Source: a virus. From it: a stretch of DNA of 25,500 bases. Below, in pieces: positions 1 to 8,165 of the stretch. Under the pieces are notes generated by a model. It was not told the origin of the DNA. It made no database searches and was given only the letters and a program-made list of their open reading frames with translations. The DNA is taken from positions 1 through 25,500 of the IMG/VR virus record IMGVR_UViG_3300031601_000032; one strand, written 5' to 3'. The position numbers and the translations under genes are program-made. Each line of letters opens with the position of its first letter. The stretch's first letter is position 1.

Positions 1-102
1 AAGAAACCATCAAAGAAAGTAAAGCACGCAATTTTAATATTATTATATGAAAGAAAAAAAGTGGATAAAACAAATGGTAAAGAAGTTAAAAAAGTTTTAT
101 AA
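1..102 (+). CDS. Possible C-terminal end of an unrecognised gene (partial)
   Basis: Frame 1 is open from the window edge to a TAA at 100-102 and gives a lysine-rich 33-residue tail ending KEVKKVL. It has a plausible protein-like composition, but nothing identifies a family. It overlaps the alternative small ORF at 47-157 by 56 bases, so at most one of the two is likely to be a main gene. The true start is off the window. Low confidence. Confidence 0.25.
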   Translation, partial: KKPSKKVKHAILILLYERKKVDKTNGKEVKKVL

Positions 103-157
103 TAAAAGAACATTAAGAAGACAAGTAAAGATTTATCATAAATCAGATGGACAATAA
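47..157 (+). CDS. Possible 36-residue basic peptide upstream of TerS
   Basis: ATG at 47 opens a 36-codon frame rich in Lys and Arg (contains KKLKKFYNKRTLRRQ). It stops at TAA 155-157, 11 bases inside the terminase small subunit gene. Such stop/start overlaps are common in this genome (for example at 1887, 3922 and 8691), which mildly supports it. There is no SD, only an AT-rich leader. The base composition makes chance open frames likely, and it conflicts with the open frame at 1-102. No function can be assigned. Confidence 0.3.
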   Translation: MKEKKWIKQMVKKLKKFYNKRTLRRQVKIYHKSDGQ

Positions 158-542
158 AAAAGACGTACCGATCAATACCGAAGTTATCCGAGATGATAAA
201 GGACTGTTCGTTAAGGGTACAGCCCCAGGTCCAGGACCATCAAAACAAACCCAAGAAGATAAAGATAGAAAAGAAGTTAGAAGAATAGCAGTAGAGAAAT
301 ATGTTCATGAACTAACTGAATCATTAAAAGATATAAGCCCAGTATTAAAAGTAAAAGCATTATCAGGAGACATGGTAGCTATTAAAGAAATAAACGATAG
401 AGCAATGGGAAAAGCTCCTCAATCAACTACATTATCAGGAGATCCAGAAAACCCATTAGTAACAACAGGAATTACTGACGAAGAGGTTAAGAAAATGATT
501 GAAACATATGGACAGGGAAAAAATAGCGAGAGCAATAGCTAG
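147..542 (+). CDS. Putative terminase small subunit
   Basis: This 131-residue protein sits immediately upstream of the terminase large subunit and overlaps it by up to 44 bases, the usual place for a small terminase, which recognises phage DNA and presents it to the motor. Residues 18-33 (around FVKGTAPGPGPSK) resemble the low-complexity N-terminal segment FVKGxSGNPGGRPK seen in many phage small-terminase-like proteins. A helical segment follows at about 40-70. Then ALSGDMVAIKEINDRAMGK, at about residues 72-90, is a signature often seen in the same proteins, where a helix-turn-helix unit is followed by a helix carrying an xAIKEIxDRxxGK motif. No SD precedes the ATG at 147. The family call rests on position and these motifs. 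A DNA-binding role is inferred. The C-terminal part (about 95-131) is not recognisable. Confidence 0.7.
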   Translation: MDNKKDVPINTEVIRDDKGLFVKGTAPGPGPSKQTQEDKDRKEVRRIAVEKYVHELTESLKDISPVLKVKALSGDMVAIKEINDRAMGKAPQSTTLSGDPENPLVTTGITDEEVKKMIETYGQGKNSESNS

Positions 543-1893
543 CAAATCAATTCAGGCTTTTTCAGAGTTATTGTTTAAGAATCATTTAAGCCTAGACACA
601 CCAAATTTCCATAAAGATATATACAAAGTTTACGAAGATGAGAATATAAAGAGAATAGGAATAGGAGCACCACGAGGACACGCTAAAACAACTATCACAG
701 ATTTAAACTTCCTCAGTTGGGTAATCGTTCACAAGAAAGCAAAGTTCGTTCTATTAATATCAGACACTTATTCGCAATCAGTTCTATTTCTTGAAGCTCT
801 AAAAGCAGAGTTTGAAGCTAACGAAAGACTAAGAGGATTATATGGAGATATGACTTCAAAGAATTGGAGTGAAGGCGAGATAGTAGTGAATGGCATAATG
901 GTTAAGGCAGTTGGAGCTTCAATGAAAGTTCGAGGCTTAAAATATAGAGAGTCAAGACCAGACCTAATAATAGTTGATGACCTAGAGAATGATGAATTAG
1001 TTGAAAGTAAAGAACGAAGAGATAAACTAGAGAGATGGTTCAATGGAGCATTAGTTCCCTCAATGGATAAGAACGGAAGATTGGTAATGATAGGAACAAT
1101 CCTTCATTATGACTCATTACTTTGCAAGGTATTAAACCCAGAGACTTACACAGAGTTTTATAAGAAGACCTACAAAGCAATCTATGAGAACAGAGTATTA
1201 TGGAAAGAACATCTAAGCAGAACAGAACTGGAAACCATAAAGGCAGACTACATCGCAAAGGGTCAAGGGTATCTGTTTTATCAAGAGTACCAGAACGACC
1301 CAATATCAGATGAGAATAGAAAGTTTAAGATTGAGAAGTTTAAATATTTCACAGAGAAAGAGATTGACAAAAAAGAGTTAAGCACCTTTGTCACTTACGA
1401 CAGAGCTTACAGCTTAGCTAAGACAGCCGACTTCACTGGTAAGACAGTGATTAGTGTAGACACAGAAAACAACTGGTATGTAAGACAAGCAATCCGACTG
1501 AAAGCAACAGAAGCAGACTTAATAGCAGACATGTTTGATACCAAGAAGCACTTTAGCCCACAAGTAATAGGAGTAGAGCAAAAGGCTTATGAATACACTA
1601 TCAAGGTTGCACTGGAAGATGAGATGCGTAAAAGAGGGATATTCTTCTCCATAGAGGAGTTGAAGGACGGAGGAACAGCCAAGACCAAAAGAATAGAAGG
1701 TTTAGTTCCAAGGTTCGAGAGTGGAAGCATCTACTTCAAGAGAGACCAGACCGATTTGATTGATGAAATGATAACCTTCCCAAAAGGAATCCACGATGAC
1801 TTAGTGGATGCACTGGCTCACCAGCTAGGAATAGCTGACAAGCCTCAAGGAGATATAAGTAACCAACTCCCGAAGGAGGAGTTAATATGGTAA
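499..1893 (+). CDS. terL: Terminase large subunit (packaging ATPase/nuclease)
   Basis: The large terminase pumps DNA into the procapsid through the portal and cuts the concatemer. The N-terminal ATPase has a Walker-A-like loop GAPRGHAKTT at residues 56-65 and a Walker B strand LIIVDD at 156-161, followed by the likely catalytic acid at E163. The motor/nuclease linker carries YQEYQNDP (261-268). The RNase H-like nuclease has the expected acidic residues: D301 in VTYDRAYS, E360 in IGVEQKAY, and the HDDLVDALAH motif at 432-441. The length (464 residues) is normal for the compact TerL class. Two starts are possible: TTG at 499 or ATG at 508. The ATG is the better codon, but neither has a well-spaced SD (GAGG at 483-486). 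It overlaps TerS upstream and the portal gene by 7 bases downstream. Confidence 0.95.
   Translation: MKHMDREKIARAIASKSIQAFSELLFKNHLSLDTPNFHKDIYKVYEDENIKRIGIGAPRGHAKTTITDLNFLSWVIVHKKAKFVLLISDTYSQSVLFLEALKAEFEANERLRGLYGDMTSKNWSEGEIVVNGIMVKAVGASMKVRGLKYRESRPDLIIVDDLENDELVESKERRDKLERWFNGALVPSMDKNGRLVMIGTILHYDSLLCKVLNPETYTEFYKKTYKAIYENRVLWKEHLSRTELETIKADYIAKGQGYLFYQEYQNDPISDENRKFKIEKFKYFTEKEIDKKELSTFVTYDRAYSLAKTADFTGKTVISVDTENNWYVRQAIRLKATEADLIADMFDTKKHFSPQVIGVEQKAYEYTIKVALEDEMRKRGIFFSIEELKDGGTAKTKRIEGLVPRFESGSIYFKRDQTDLIDEMITFPKGIHDDLVDALAHQLGIADKPQGDISNQLPKEELIW
1873..1880 (+). promoter_or_regulatory. Strong Shine-Dalgarno for the portal gene
   Basis: The sequence AAGGAGGA ends 6 bases before ATG 1887, inside the 3' end of the terL frame. 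It fixes 1887 (MVNN) as the portal start rather than the ATG 12 bases later. It is the only near-perfect SD among the virion genes. Confidence 0.8.
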
Positions 1894-3932
1894 ACAACAT
1901 GGCAAAGCAAATTGACGACATAAAGTTATTAGCTGAACTCAACTCTCATCATGACGAGGCTGAGAAGTCTCTTGAGGGGATAAGAGATGCAGAGTTTAGT
2001 TGGGACGATAGAGAGAATATGTTAGTTGGAATCCTAACCGACACAGGATCAAAGAAAACTAACAGCAAGGTAAACACTCAAGACCTTGTGAATTTAGTAT
2101 TTGATGGAGCTTCAAGAGTAATGGCTCAATTCCCTACTGGAACAATCCAAGCTCTTACAAACGAAGACAAAGGCAAGAACGCTATGATGAATATAGTTCA
2201 CGAGCGTTATATCATACCGAATGCAGATGCTCAGTATGATTTTTTGACTAAGTTAAGAATGTGGGACATCTATTCAAGAGTGTTTGGTTCTATGCCAGCG
2301 TTGGTAGATTATAGAGTAGAAGATGACTATGTTGGACCAGACATGTGGTTAATTCACCCTAGAGCTTTCTTCCCACAGTCAGGAGCAATCAACGTTAACG
2401 AGATGGCTTACTGCCAAGTCTCAACATGGGTTGATGTAGAATATCTTAAAGGAAGAGATAAGAAGATTTGGAAGAATTTACCTAAACTTATTAAGAATGT
2501 TGAAGAAGGAGCTAAAAGCAAGCAACAACAAGATACTAAGTATCAACCAGTCAATGAGAGATTAAACACCAGCCTAACTCAAGAGACAGGACAGTTTGCT
2601 CAATGCGAACTAATGACTGAATACCGAAAGGATAGATGGATAACTTACTCAAAGGAGTTTAATTTAATAGTAAGAGACATCCCTAACCCTCAACACAGCA
2701 GTGAACTTCCAATAGTGATGAAGCATTGCTTCCCATTGATTGACAGGTTGTATGGGCTAGCAGAGTTTGAGAGAGGTCACACACTTCAAAAGGCAGCTAA
2801 TTCTTTGGTGAATCTATATATGTCGGGAGTTGAGATGAGTATCTTCCCTCCATTATTATTAGACCAGAACGGGATAGTAGCCTCAAGTATTGAATACAAA
2901 GCCAAGGCTAAGTGGTTGATGACCAAAGCAAATGCAATCTCACAGCTTCAGTTATCACCTCAAGGAATGAATACCTTTAATAGCACCTACTCTTTCTTAA
3001 AGAGCCAGATGCTTAATCTAGGAGCTACAACAGACACCTCAATATCAAAAGATGTTGACCCTGGTAAAGGAAAGACACCTGAAGCTTTAAAGCAACAGAA
3101 CGCCAGAGAGGGAGCAAGGGATAACTGGGATAGATTTATGATGGAGCAGGCACTAGAGAAAGTTAATCAGAAGTTTATTGACTTATTGACCACCAAACAA
3201 GAGAAGCCTATTGACGTAACTCTATTCAAATCAGACATAGAGAAGCTATCAAAAGCTTTCCCTGATGAAGAGATAGCAACAGTGTTTAGTTCTGGAGATG
3301 CTGGACAGTTAAAAGTGACAGCTGACCAATGGAAAGAAATTGATGGATTAGATAAGGATGGCAAGGAGATAATAAAGACAATCAAGTTTAAATATACAAT
3401 AGACTCAGGCTCAACAATGAAGTCCGATGACGAAGCAGAACACCAAGCTCTAACCGACCAGATGTTACTTATTATGAAGTTCCCTGGAGCTATGGAGCAG
3501 ATAGGACAGAGTGGAAAGTTTATTATTGGTGATAAGACCTACAACTTCGCTGAATCAATGAAGAGATATATCCTAAGTTCTGGAATCCAAGATGGTGAAA
3601 AGATTATATCAGATAATGAAGAAGGCGAAGAGGAAGAACCTAACACTCAGCAACAAGTCCAACAGTTAGCTCAACAGGTAGAACAGTTGACCCAAGGATT
3701 GACTCAGATAGCCGAGGAGATGGCTAAGAAGCCAGAGGAGAAGAAGATTGAGGACTCAATCAATTACAAAGACTCTACTCCATATATCAAGGCACAATTA
3801 GAAGCTAAGGCTGGACTACAACCAGACCCAATTCATGAGACCGAACACATGGGAAAACACGTTGACGAAGTATCAAAGGCACATTCAATTCTTAATCCTC
3901 AGGAAGAGGAACAACAAATAAATGGAGAATAG
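1887..3932 (+). CDS. Portal protein
   Basis: This 681-residue protein directly follows terL, the classical portal position. The portal is the dodecameric ring at one capsid vertex through which DNA enters and leaves. The N-terminal half has a mixed alpha/beta core typical of podovirus and siphovirus portals (VFDGASRVMAQFP at about 70-82, WLIHPRAFFP at about 154-163). The central part contains the helical DPGKGKTPEALKQQNAREG stretch at about 392-410, leading into a long helix (WDRFMMEQALEKVNQKFIDLL), a characteristic portal segment. The C-terminus is acidic and Gln-rich (runs of E at about 580-588, then QQQVQQLAQQVEQL), predicted coiled coil, consistent with a portal barrel or scaffold-contact region. 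The start at 1887 is supported by a strong SD. It overlaps the next gene by 11 bases. Confidence 0.9.
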   Translation: MVNNMAKQIDDIKLLAELNSHHDEAEKSLEGIRDAEFSWDDRENMLVGILTDTGSKKTNSKVNTQDLVNLVFDGASRVMAQFPTGTIQALTNEDKGKNAMMNIVHERYIIPNADAQYDFLTKLRMWDIYSRVFGSMPALVDYRVEDDYVGPDMWLIHPRAFFPQSGAINVNEMAYCQVSTWVDVEYLKGRDKKIWKNLPKLIKNVEEGAKSKQQQDTKYQPVNERLNTSLTQETGQFAQCELMTEYRKDRWITYSKEFNLIVRDIPNPQHSSELPIVMKHCFPLIDRLYGLAEFERGHTLQKAANSLVNLYMSGVEMSIFPPLLLDQNGIVASSIEYKAKAKWLMTKANAISQLQLSPQGMNTFNSTYSFLKSQMLNLGATTDTSISKDVDPGKGKTPEALKQQNAREGARDNWDRFMMEQALEKVNQKFIDLLTTKQEKPIDVTLFKSDIEKLSKAFPDEEIATVFSSGDAGQLKVTADQWKEIDGLDKDGKEIIKTIKFKYTIDSGSTMKSDDEAEHQALTDQMLLIMKFPGAMEQIGQSGKFIIGDKTYNFAESMKRYILSSGIQDGEKIISDNEEGEEEEPNTQQQVQQLAQQVEQLTQGLTQIAEEMAKKPEEKKIEDSINYKDSTPYIKAQLEAKAGLQPDPIHETEHMGKHVDEVSKAHSILNPQEEEQQINGE

Positions 3933-4251
3933 CATACCAGTAAAAAAACTGACGTTTAAAGAAGTTAAAAAGGAATTAACCCCTACTCTTGAGACACACA
4001 AGAAAGATGATAAGATATTAAAAGAACTCCAAGAGTGGAAAGGCTGGGATATATTAAAAGCAAAGATTGAGATTCGAATAAAAGCAATAGAGGAAGGCAC
4101 TAAAGGAAACATTGAAGATATTGAAGATGTAGAGCTATACGGGTTTAAGTGTCTAGCAAGAGATATAATAGTTGAACAACTACAAGAAGTTATCAATGAT
4201 GTAGAGAAGCCAGCTAAATATCTAAGAGAAACAAATGGAGACACTAAATGA
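3922..4251 (+). CDS. Hypothetical protein between portal and scaffold
   Basis: A 109-residue, charged, mostly helical protein (FKEVKKELTPTLETHKK near the N-terminus; a conserved-looking KGWDILKAKIEIRIKAIEEG segment at about 39-58; C-terminal helix IIVEQLQEVINDVEK). No membrane segment or cysteine cluster is present. I do not recognise the family. Similar small acidic/basic helical proteins often lie between portal and scaffold genes in metagenomic podoviruses, so a head-assembly accessory role is plausible but not shown. The start overlaps the portal stop by 11 bases and is preceded by GAAGAGGA at a long spacing. The end overlaps the next gene by 17 bases, indicating tight translational coupling. 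Confidence 0.75.
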   Translation: MENSIPVKKLTFKEVKKELTPTLETHKKDDKILKELQEWKGWDILKAKIEIRIKAIEEGTKGNIEDIEDVELYGFKCLARDIIVEQLQEVINDVEKPAKYLRETNGDTK

Positions 4252-4456
4252 AATAGAGGAGGAAGAAGAGCTGAAAGAGGTTGAGAACCTTCATCAAATG
4301 TCCGAACCAGCTACTAGCAAAGAGCATGTATGGCGACAGGAAGGACCAATGTTAGTGTGTAGAAAGTGTGATGCTCCTCATAGCTTTTGGATAGGAACAC
4401 ACAGAAGAATGACTGGACTGGATAAGAAAGGAAACCCAACAATAGAGAAGATATAG
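4235..4456 (+). CDS. Small zinc-knuckle-like protein
   Basis: A 73-residue protein with an acidic N-terminal helix (residues 1-20, Glu-rich) and a compact C-terminal half. A single CxxC pair (C42, C45 in VCRKCDAPH) with H49 and H56 nearby could form a one-site zinc knuckle. The surrounding EHVWRQEGPMLVCRKC/FWIGTHRRMTG motif looks like a conserved small phage protein, but I cannot name it. It overlaps its upstream neighbour by 17 bases. A 5-bp hairpin (4456-4470, GGTGG/CCACC) lies at its stop codon, without a T-run, so it is not a convincing terminator. Its role is unknown; position suggests head assembly or packaging. Confidence 0.7.
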   Translation: METLNEIEEEEELKEVENLHQMSEPATSKEHVWRQEGPMLVCRKCDAPHSFWIGTHRRMTGLDKKGNPTIEKI

Positions 4457-4503
4457 GTGGCTTACCCACCATTAAGCGGTATGTAACTATTAAGCATATA
4501 ACA

Positions 4504-5283
4504 ATGCTAGACAACAGAGAAGGCGTAAAAGAGCCTGAAGAGGTAGTGGAATCGCCAACCATTGAAACTCCTGAGGAGGAAACTCCTGAGGAGGAAACTC
4601 CTGAAATCGTTGAAGAGCCAGCGGAAGAGCCTACTGAGGAGACAGTTGAAACTCCAGAGGAAGCTAAGGAAGCTGAAGCACCTAAACCATCTCGAGCTGA
4701 GAACCGAATCAGAGACCTAGTAGCAGACAAGAAACGACTAGAATCTGAAATGGAAGACTTCAAAGCGAAGAAATCCGAAGAGTTTGAAAGTGGAGAGATG
4801 ACGTATGATGACCTCAACAAGGTTGTTAACGAGCGGGCATTAGAAGCAGCCCGACTATTAGTAGATAGTAGAGAAGTTGGAAGAGAAGTAAAAAGTCAAT
4901 CTCAAGAATGGGCAAAAGACTTTGACCAAGTTAAGAGTGAAAACCCTCAACTAGACCCAAAGTCCCCAGAGTATGACTCAAACTTAGATTCAACGCTTGC
5001 AAAACTTTTAGATGATGGAAGCGGTAGCCCACGCCTAGACATTAAGGTTTCTGAAATTATGGAAACTTTGAGAGGCAGGGAAACTAAAACCACCACTGAA
5101 GCAAAAGAGGCTGGGAAATCGGAAGCATCTGCAAACCTTGTTCAACAAGTGCAAGAGGGTGCGATAACTCCTTCAGCCCAAAAGACTGCGAGTCCTAGTA
5201 AATATTCTGATGCTGAAATAAGCAAGATTATGAACGAAGACCCAAAGCTTTACACAGAGTTAATTCAAACTAATAAAATCTAG
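4504..5283 (+). CDS. Putative capsid scaffolding protein
   Basis: This 259-residue acidic, coiled-coil-rich protein sits directly before the coat gene, as scaffolding proteins do. Scaffold guides coat subunits into a procapsid and is then removed. Residues 1-62 are a low-complexity Glu/Pro/Thr region (ETPEE repeats). A predicted coiled coil follows (about 66-100, RAENRIRDLVADKKRLESEM), then a polar middle section. A C-terminal helical segment ends in SDAEISKIMNEDPKLYTELI, the sort of amphipathic tail that binds coat in P22-like phages. No protease motif is visible. The start ATG 4504 has no SD, only an AT-rich leader. The family assignment rests on position, composition and predicted architecture, not on a signature motif. 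Confidence 0.75.
   Translation: MLDNREGVKEPEEVVESPTIETPEEETPEEETPEIVEEPAEEPTEETVETPEEAKEAEAPKPSRAENRIRDLVADKKRLESEMEDFKAKKSEEFESGEMTYDDLNKVVNERALEAARLLVDSREVGREVKSQSQEWAKDFDQVKSENPQLDPKSPEYDSNLDSTLAKLLDDGSGSPRLDIKVSEIMETLRGRETKTTTEAKEAGKSEASANLVQQVQEGAITPSAQKTASPSKYSDAEISKIMNEDPKLYTELIQTNKI
4564..4604 (+). repeat. 15-bp tandem repeat coding ETPEE
   Basis: Two perfect copies of a 15-bp unit beginning GAAACTCCTGAGGAG (4564-4578 and 4579-4593) plus 11 bases of a third. They encode the repeated ETPEE in the acidic N-terminus of the scaffold. In-frame copy-number change would lengthen or shorten the acidic tail without breaking the gene. Confidence 0.85.
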
Positions 5284-5284
5284 T

Positions 5285-5301
5285 TTCAGGGCAACAATAA
5301 A
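5285..5301 (+). promoter_or_regulatory. TTCAGGG leader element of the coat gene
   Basis: TTCAGGG (5285-5291) is followed by an A-rich CAACAATAAA spacer and ATG at 5302. Nearly the same leader (TTCAGGGACAACAAAACA) precedes the virion gene at 9251. It is not a canonical SD, though AGG could pair weakly with anti-SD. It may be a ribosome-binding variant or an RNA start/processing site. Confidence 0.4.
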
Positions 5302-6396
5302 ATGGCAACAATAGGAACAAATTATGGGGAAGCATTTGGACGAAATTCCCTAAAGCGTTACTTCGCTGCTTCTATTTCTTCAAAGATTACGAACAAGAAA
5401 TGGGAAGGTGAACTTAAAGCTGGTGGAGGACGATACCAAGTGAATATCCTTACTTATGGATTGAACGAATGGGAAAGTTATACTGGAGAAGACATTACTT
5501 TCAATGATGTTTCAGAAGTAGAAGGAACTCTTCCTTTAGACAACCAGAAGTATAACGCATTTAAGATTTTAGATTGGAACAGATTTAAAACTTATGCAAC
5601 AGACGCAGACTCAACAGAAATCAGCAACGCTGCTGAACTTTTGAAAGAGACAGTAGACGCATTTAACCTTGCTTTCTACGCAGACGCACACAGACGAGTT
5701 GGAACAGATTATTCAACAGGAACTGTCACTATTGACGTTTCTGGTAATGTAACTGGAAGTGGAACAACTTTCACTTCACCAATGGCAGGTTGTCCTATCT
5801 TGGCGGTTGGACACACCAAATATTACCGAGTTAAGACTTATACCAATGCTACTTCAATCGTTATCGAGAATGATAGTGATGACACAGCTTCTAGCTATGA
5901 TGGTGGAGTTGTAACAACTGTCGCTTATAACATTGAAGGTTATGCTAAATTCCAAGTGACTGCTACTGGAGCAACATCTGGAATCGACAACGTAATATTA
6001 GAGGCTAAAGAAGCTTTAGACTTCGAGAAAATGCCTAAGAAAGATCGTTTCTTGGTTATCTCTTCACAAATCGAATCTATCTTACTTCAAAGCAAAAACC
6101 TTACTCCTTACACCCCTTCAGCTTTTGAAGATGTAGTGAAGTTAGGAATTATCGGAATGTATAGAGGATTTATGATTATTTCCAGCGAACAAGTTTCTGG
6201 TTCTAATGCACTAGGTTATCGTTGTTTGGCAGGACATCCTTCTGCTATTACTCATGCCTTTATCCAAGTTTCATCTAAAACCACAGTGGACTTAGAGAAC
6301 AACTTTGGAAAAGGATATAAACAATTGGTCGCCTACGGTTCAAAGGTTCTTGACGAAAGAAGAAAAGGACTAGTAGATGTATGGATTTACGTTTAG
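5302..6396 (+). CDS. Major capsid protein (HK97-like coat) with inserted beta domain
   Basis: A 364-residue protein following the scaffold. It forms the icosahedral shell. The C-terminal half shows a coat-like pattern: LGIIGMYRGFMIISSEQV at about 281-298, then a strand-rich AGHPSAITHAFIQV and LENNFGKGYKQLVAYG ending in RRKGLVDVWIYV, which resembles the A-domain/P-domain end of P22/HK97-type coats. The N-terminal part (1-135) contains the spine-helix-like SNAAELLKETVDAFNLAFYADAH. Residues about 138-205 (TVTIDVSGNVTGSGTTFTSP to SSYDGGVV) look like an Ig/carbohydrate-binding-type beta sandwich common in phage tail and decoration proteins, here apparently inserted into the coat. The start ATG 5302 follows the TTCAGGG leader. 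A hairpin follows the stop. Confidence 0.88.
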   Translation: MATIGTNYGEAFGRNSLKRYFAASISSKITNKKWEGELKAGGGRYQVNILTYGLNEWESYTGEDITFNDVSEVEGTLPLDNQKYNAFKILDWNRFKTYATDADSTEISNAAELLKETVDAFNLAFYADAHRRVGTDYSTGTVTIDVSGNVTGSGTTFTSPMAGCPILAVGHTKYYRVKTYTNATSIVIENDSDDTASSYDGGVVTTVAYNIEGYAKFQVTATGATSGIDNVILEAKEALDFEKMPKKDRFLVISSQIESILLQSKNLTPYTPSAFEDVVKLGIIGMYRGFMIISSEQVSGSNALGYRCLAGHPSAITHAFIQVSSKTTVDLENNFGKGYKQLVAYGSKVLDERRKGLVDVWIYV

Positions 6397-6411
6397 TCTT
6401 TTTATATTGAT

Positions 6412-6438
6412 GTGCTGGGCTCACTTGAGCCTAGCCAC
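6412..6438 (+). terminator. Hairpin after the coat gene (possible weak terminator)
   Basis: GTGCTGGGCTC (6412-6422) can pair with GAGCCTAGCCAC (6427-6438) around an ACTT loop, giving about 9 bp with one G-U pair, plus 2 bp beyond a bulge. It lies 16 bases after the coat stop. The downstream sequence is AT-rich (TAATATTTAATT) but has no clean T-run. It may therefore be a partial terminator or an mRNA 3'-stabilising hairpin that raises coat expression relative to downstream genes. Confidence 0.5.
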
Positions 6439-6458
6439 TAATATTTAATTATCAGGGT

Positions 6459-8165
6459 ATGCGAATATTATCATTAGCTTCCAAGAAGACTGGTTGTTGG
6501 AAAGTTAGAAACAAACTTCCATTAGACCAACTTGAAGCTAGACACCAAGTAAGCTACGCTAGCCAGAAGACCCCACAGAAGCTCTCAGGGTGGGATATAG
6601 TGATTTTTAGCAACATAATGGGAGGAACAGTCATAGTGAACAATGGGAAGGAGAGAGAAGTCCCTATGGAGACTATGGTGAAAGATTATCGAGCATTAGG
6701 AGCAAGGATAGTTTATGATACAGATGATGCCCAAGAGATACACCCATATAAAAACGATAAAGAAACTGAGGACAGAAAGAAAGCATCAAAGCTGATAGAG
6801 GAGAATCTTCACAATTACTTTTACCTTTTGAAAGAAGCTGACCTGATTACTTGCACGACAGAGAAGCTCAAGAAACATCTAAGCCAGTTTACAGATAAGC
6901 CGATTAGGGTATTACCAAACTCAATCAACCCAGAAGATTTCATTGAGAGCGGGAAGAGTGATAAAGTGAAAATAGTATATGCTGGTAGTGACTCTCATAT
7001 AGTAGATGCTGAGTTAGTTACAGAACCTCTCTATAATTTACGGAAAAAATACGATTTATATATAGAAACCTTTGGATTTCAAATAGGATTTAGAGACTGG
7101 AAGTCCAAGAAGAAGGGAAACGTCTCAATAGATAAGTATTACGAAGCTCTATCTGGTATGAATGCAGACATAGGTGTTTGCCCATTATTAGAAAATGAGT
7201 TTAATTTGAATAAAAGTCCTTTGAAATTCCTAGAATACGCAACAGCTGGAATAATGGCTCTTGCCTCCAATAGACTTCCTTACAGCCTAGATATGAAGCC
7301 TGAGTGGCTTGTGGACGATGATAAATGGGAAGAGACACTGGATAAGTTCATAAATGACCCAGAATTAGTGAAGAAGACATTGAAAGACCAACAGGATTGG
7401 ATTTTAGAGAACCGAGACATAAGAAAGACAGCTAAGTTATGGGAAGAAGCCTATACGGAGTTATTAGATGGAGGACTTACCGAAGATAAAGGACTTGTTT
7501 CAGTAATTATACCAGCCTATAACTATGCTCATTATTTAGTAGAGACTTTAATGAGTGTATTTACTCAGACTTATCAGAATGTAGAGATTATTGTGGTAGA
7601 TGACGGCTCAGAAGACCATACTAGAGAATTATGTGAAGGAGTGATTGACCCAAGGTTTAAATATATACATCAAGAGAATAAAGGGCTGAGTGGAGCAAGA
7701 AACACAGGTTTAAAGGCTTCTAAAGGTGACTGGATACTTAATCTTGACGCAGATGACACAATCCCACCAAACTTCATAGAGGAGATGATGAAGAAGACCG
7801 AGAAAGGTGTAGGATTAATCAGTAGTCATTATAATGAGTTCGGAGATAGAGATAACATTGTTAGAATGCCTGATGTAGTAGATTTAAAAATGTTGTTAGA
7901 AGGAAATCAGTGTTGTTCTTGTTCGTTATTTTCTAAAGAAGCAGTCGATGAGGTTGGAGGATTTGATGAGTTGATGAAAGACGGATACGAAGATTGGGAG
8001 ATGTGGATAAGAATATTAAGCAAGTTTAAGTTTAATAGAGCTGATGTAGCCTTTAATTATAGAATACATGGAGATTCAATGATTCACGGAACAATCCAAA
8101 AGCACGATAAGATAGTGAAGTATATTAAAAATAAGCATAGCAAATTGTATGAGAAAATGGATTGA
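6459..8165 (+). CDS. Two-domain glycosyltransferase (GT4-like plus GT2)
   Basis: 568 residues with two fused glycosyltransferase domains. Residues 1-340 resemble a GT-B (GT4-type) enzyme: N-terminal GARIVYDTDD (81-90), the interdomain ADLITCTTEKLKKHL and RVLPNSINPEDF segments, then the C-terminal nucleotide-sugar side with MNADIGVCPLL and the acidic KSPLKFLEYATAG loop. From about 347 a GT-A (GT2) domain begins with LVSVIIPAYNYAHYLVETL, followed by EIIVVDDGSEDHT, the ENKGLSGARNTG loop, the DxD metal site D430-A-D432, and a late EDWEMWIRI motif holding the catalytic base region. It would transfer two sugars to an unknown acceptor, in the cytoplasm. Position right after the coat gene suggests coat or fibre glycosylation, but host envelope modification is equally possible. 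It overlaps the next gene by 17 bases. Confidence 0.9.
   Translation: MRILSLASKKTGCWKVRNKLPLDQLEARHQVSYASQKTPQKLSGWDIVIFSNIMGGTVIVNNGKEREVPMETMVKDYRALGARIVYDTDDAQEIHPYKNDKETEDRKKASKLIEENLHNYFYLLKEADLITCTTEKLKKHLSQFTDKPIRVLPNSINPEDFIESGKSDKVKIVYAGSDSHIVDAELVTEPLYNLRKKYDLYIETFGFQIGFRDWKSKKKGNVSIDKYYEALSGMNADIGVCPLLENEFNLNKSPLKFLEYATAGIMALASNRLPYSLDMKPEWLVDDDKWEETLDKFINDPELVKKTLKDQQDWILENRDIRKTAKLWEEAYTELLDGGLTEDKGLVSVIIPAYNYAHYLVETLMSVFTQTYQNVEIIVVDDGSEDHTRELCEGVIDPRFKYIHQENKGLSGARNTGLKASKGDWILNLDADDTIPPNFIEEMMKKTEKGVGLISSHYNEFGDRDNIVRMPDVVDLKMLLEGNQCCSCSLFSKEAVDEVGGFDELMKDGYEDWEMWIRILSKFKFNRADVAFNYRIHGDSMIHGTIQKHDKIVKYIKNKHSKLYEKMD

Noticed and set aside
1040-1303. Minus-strand frames within terL
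   Set aside because: They are shadows of a clear terminase gene with no start signals or recognisable motifs.
4456-4470. Terminator before the scaffold gene
   Set aside because: The 5-bp hairpin has no following T-run and lies inside a tightly packed operon.
4314-4820. 168-residue minus-strand Ser-rich frame
   Set aside because: It is the antisense of the acidic scaffold N-terminus and an adjoining small gene; composition is an artefact.
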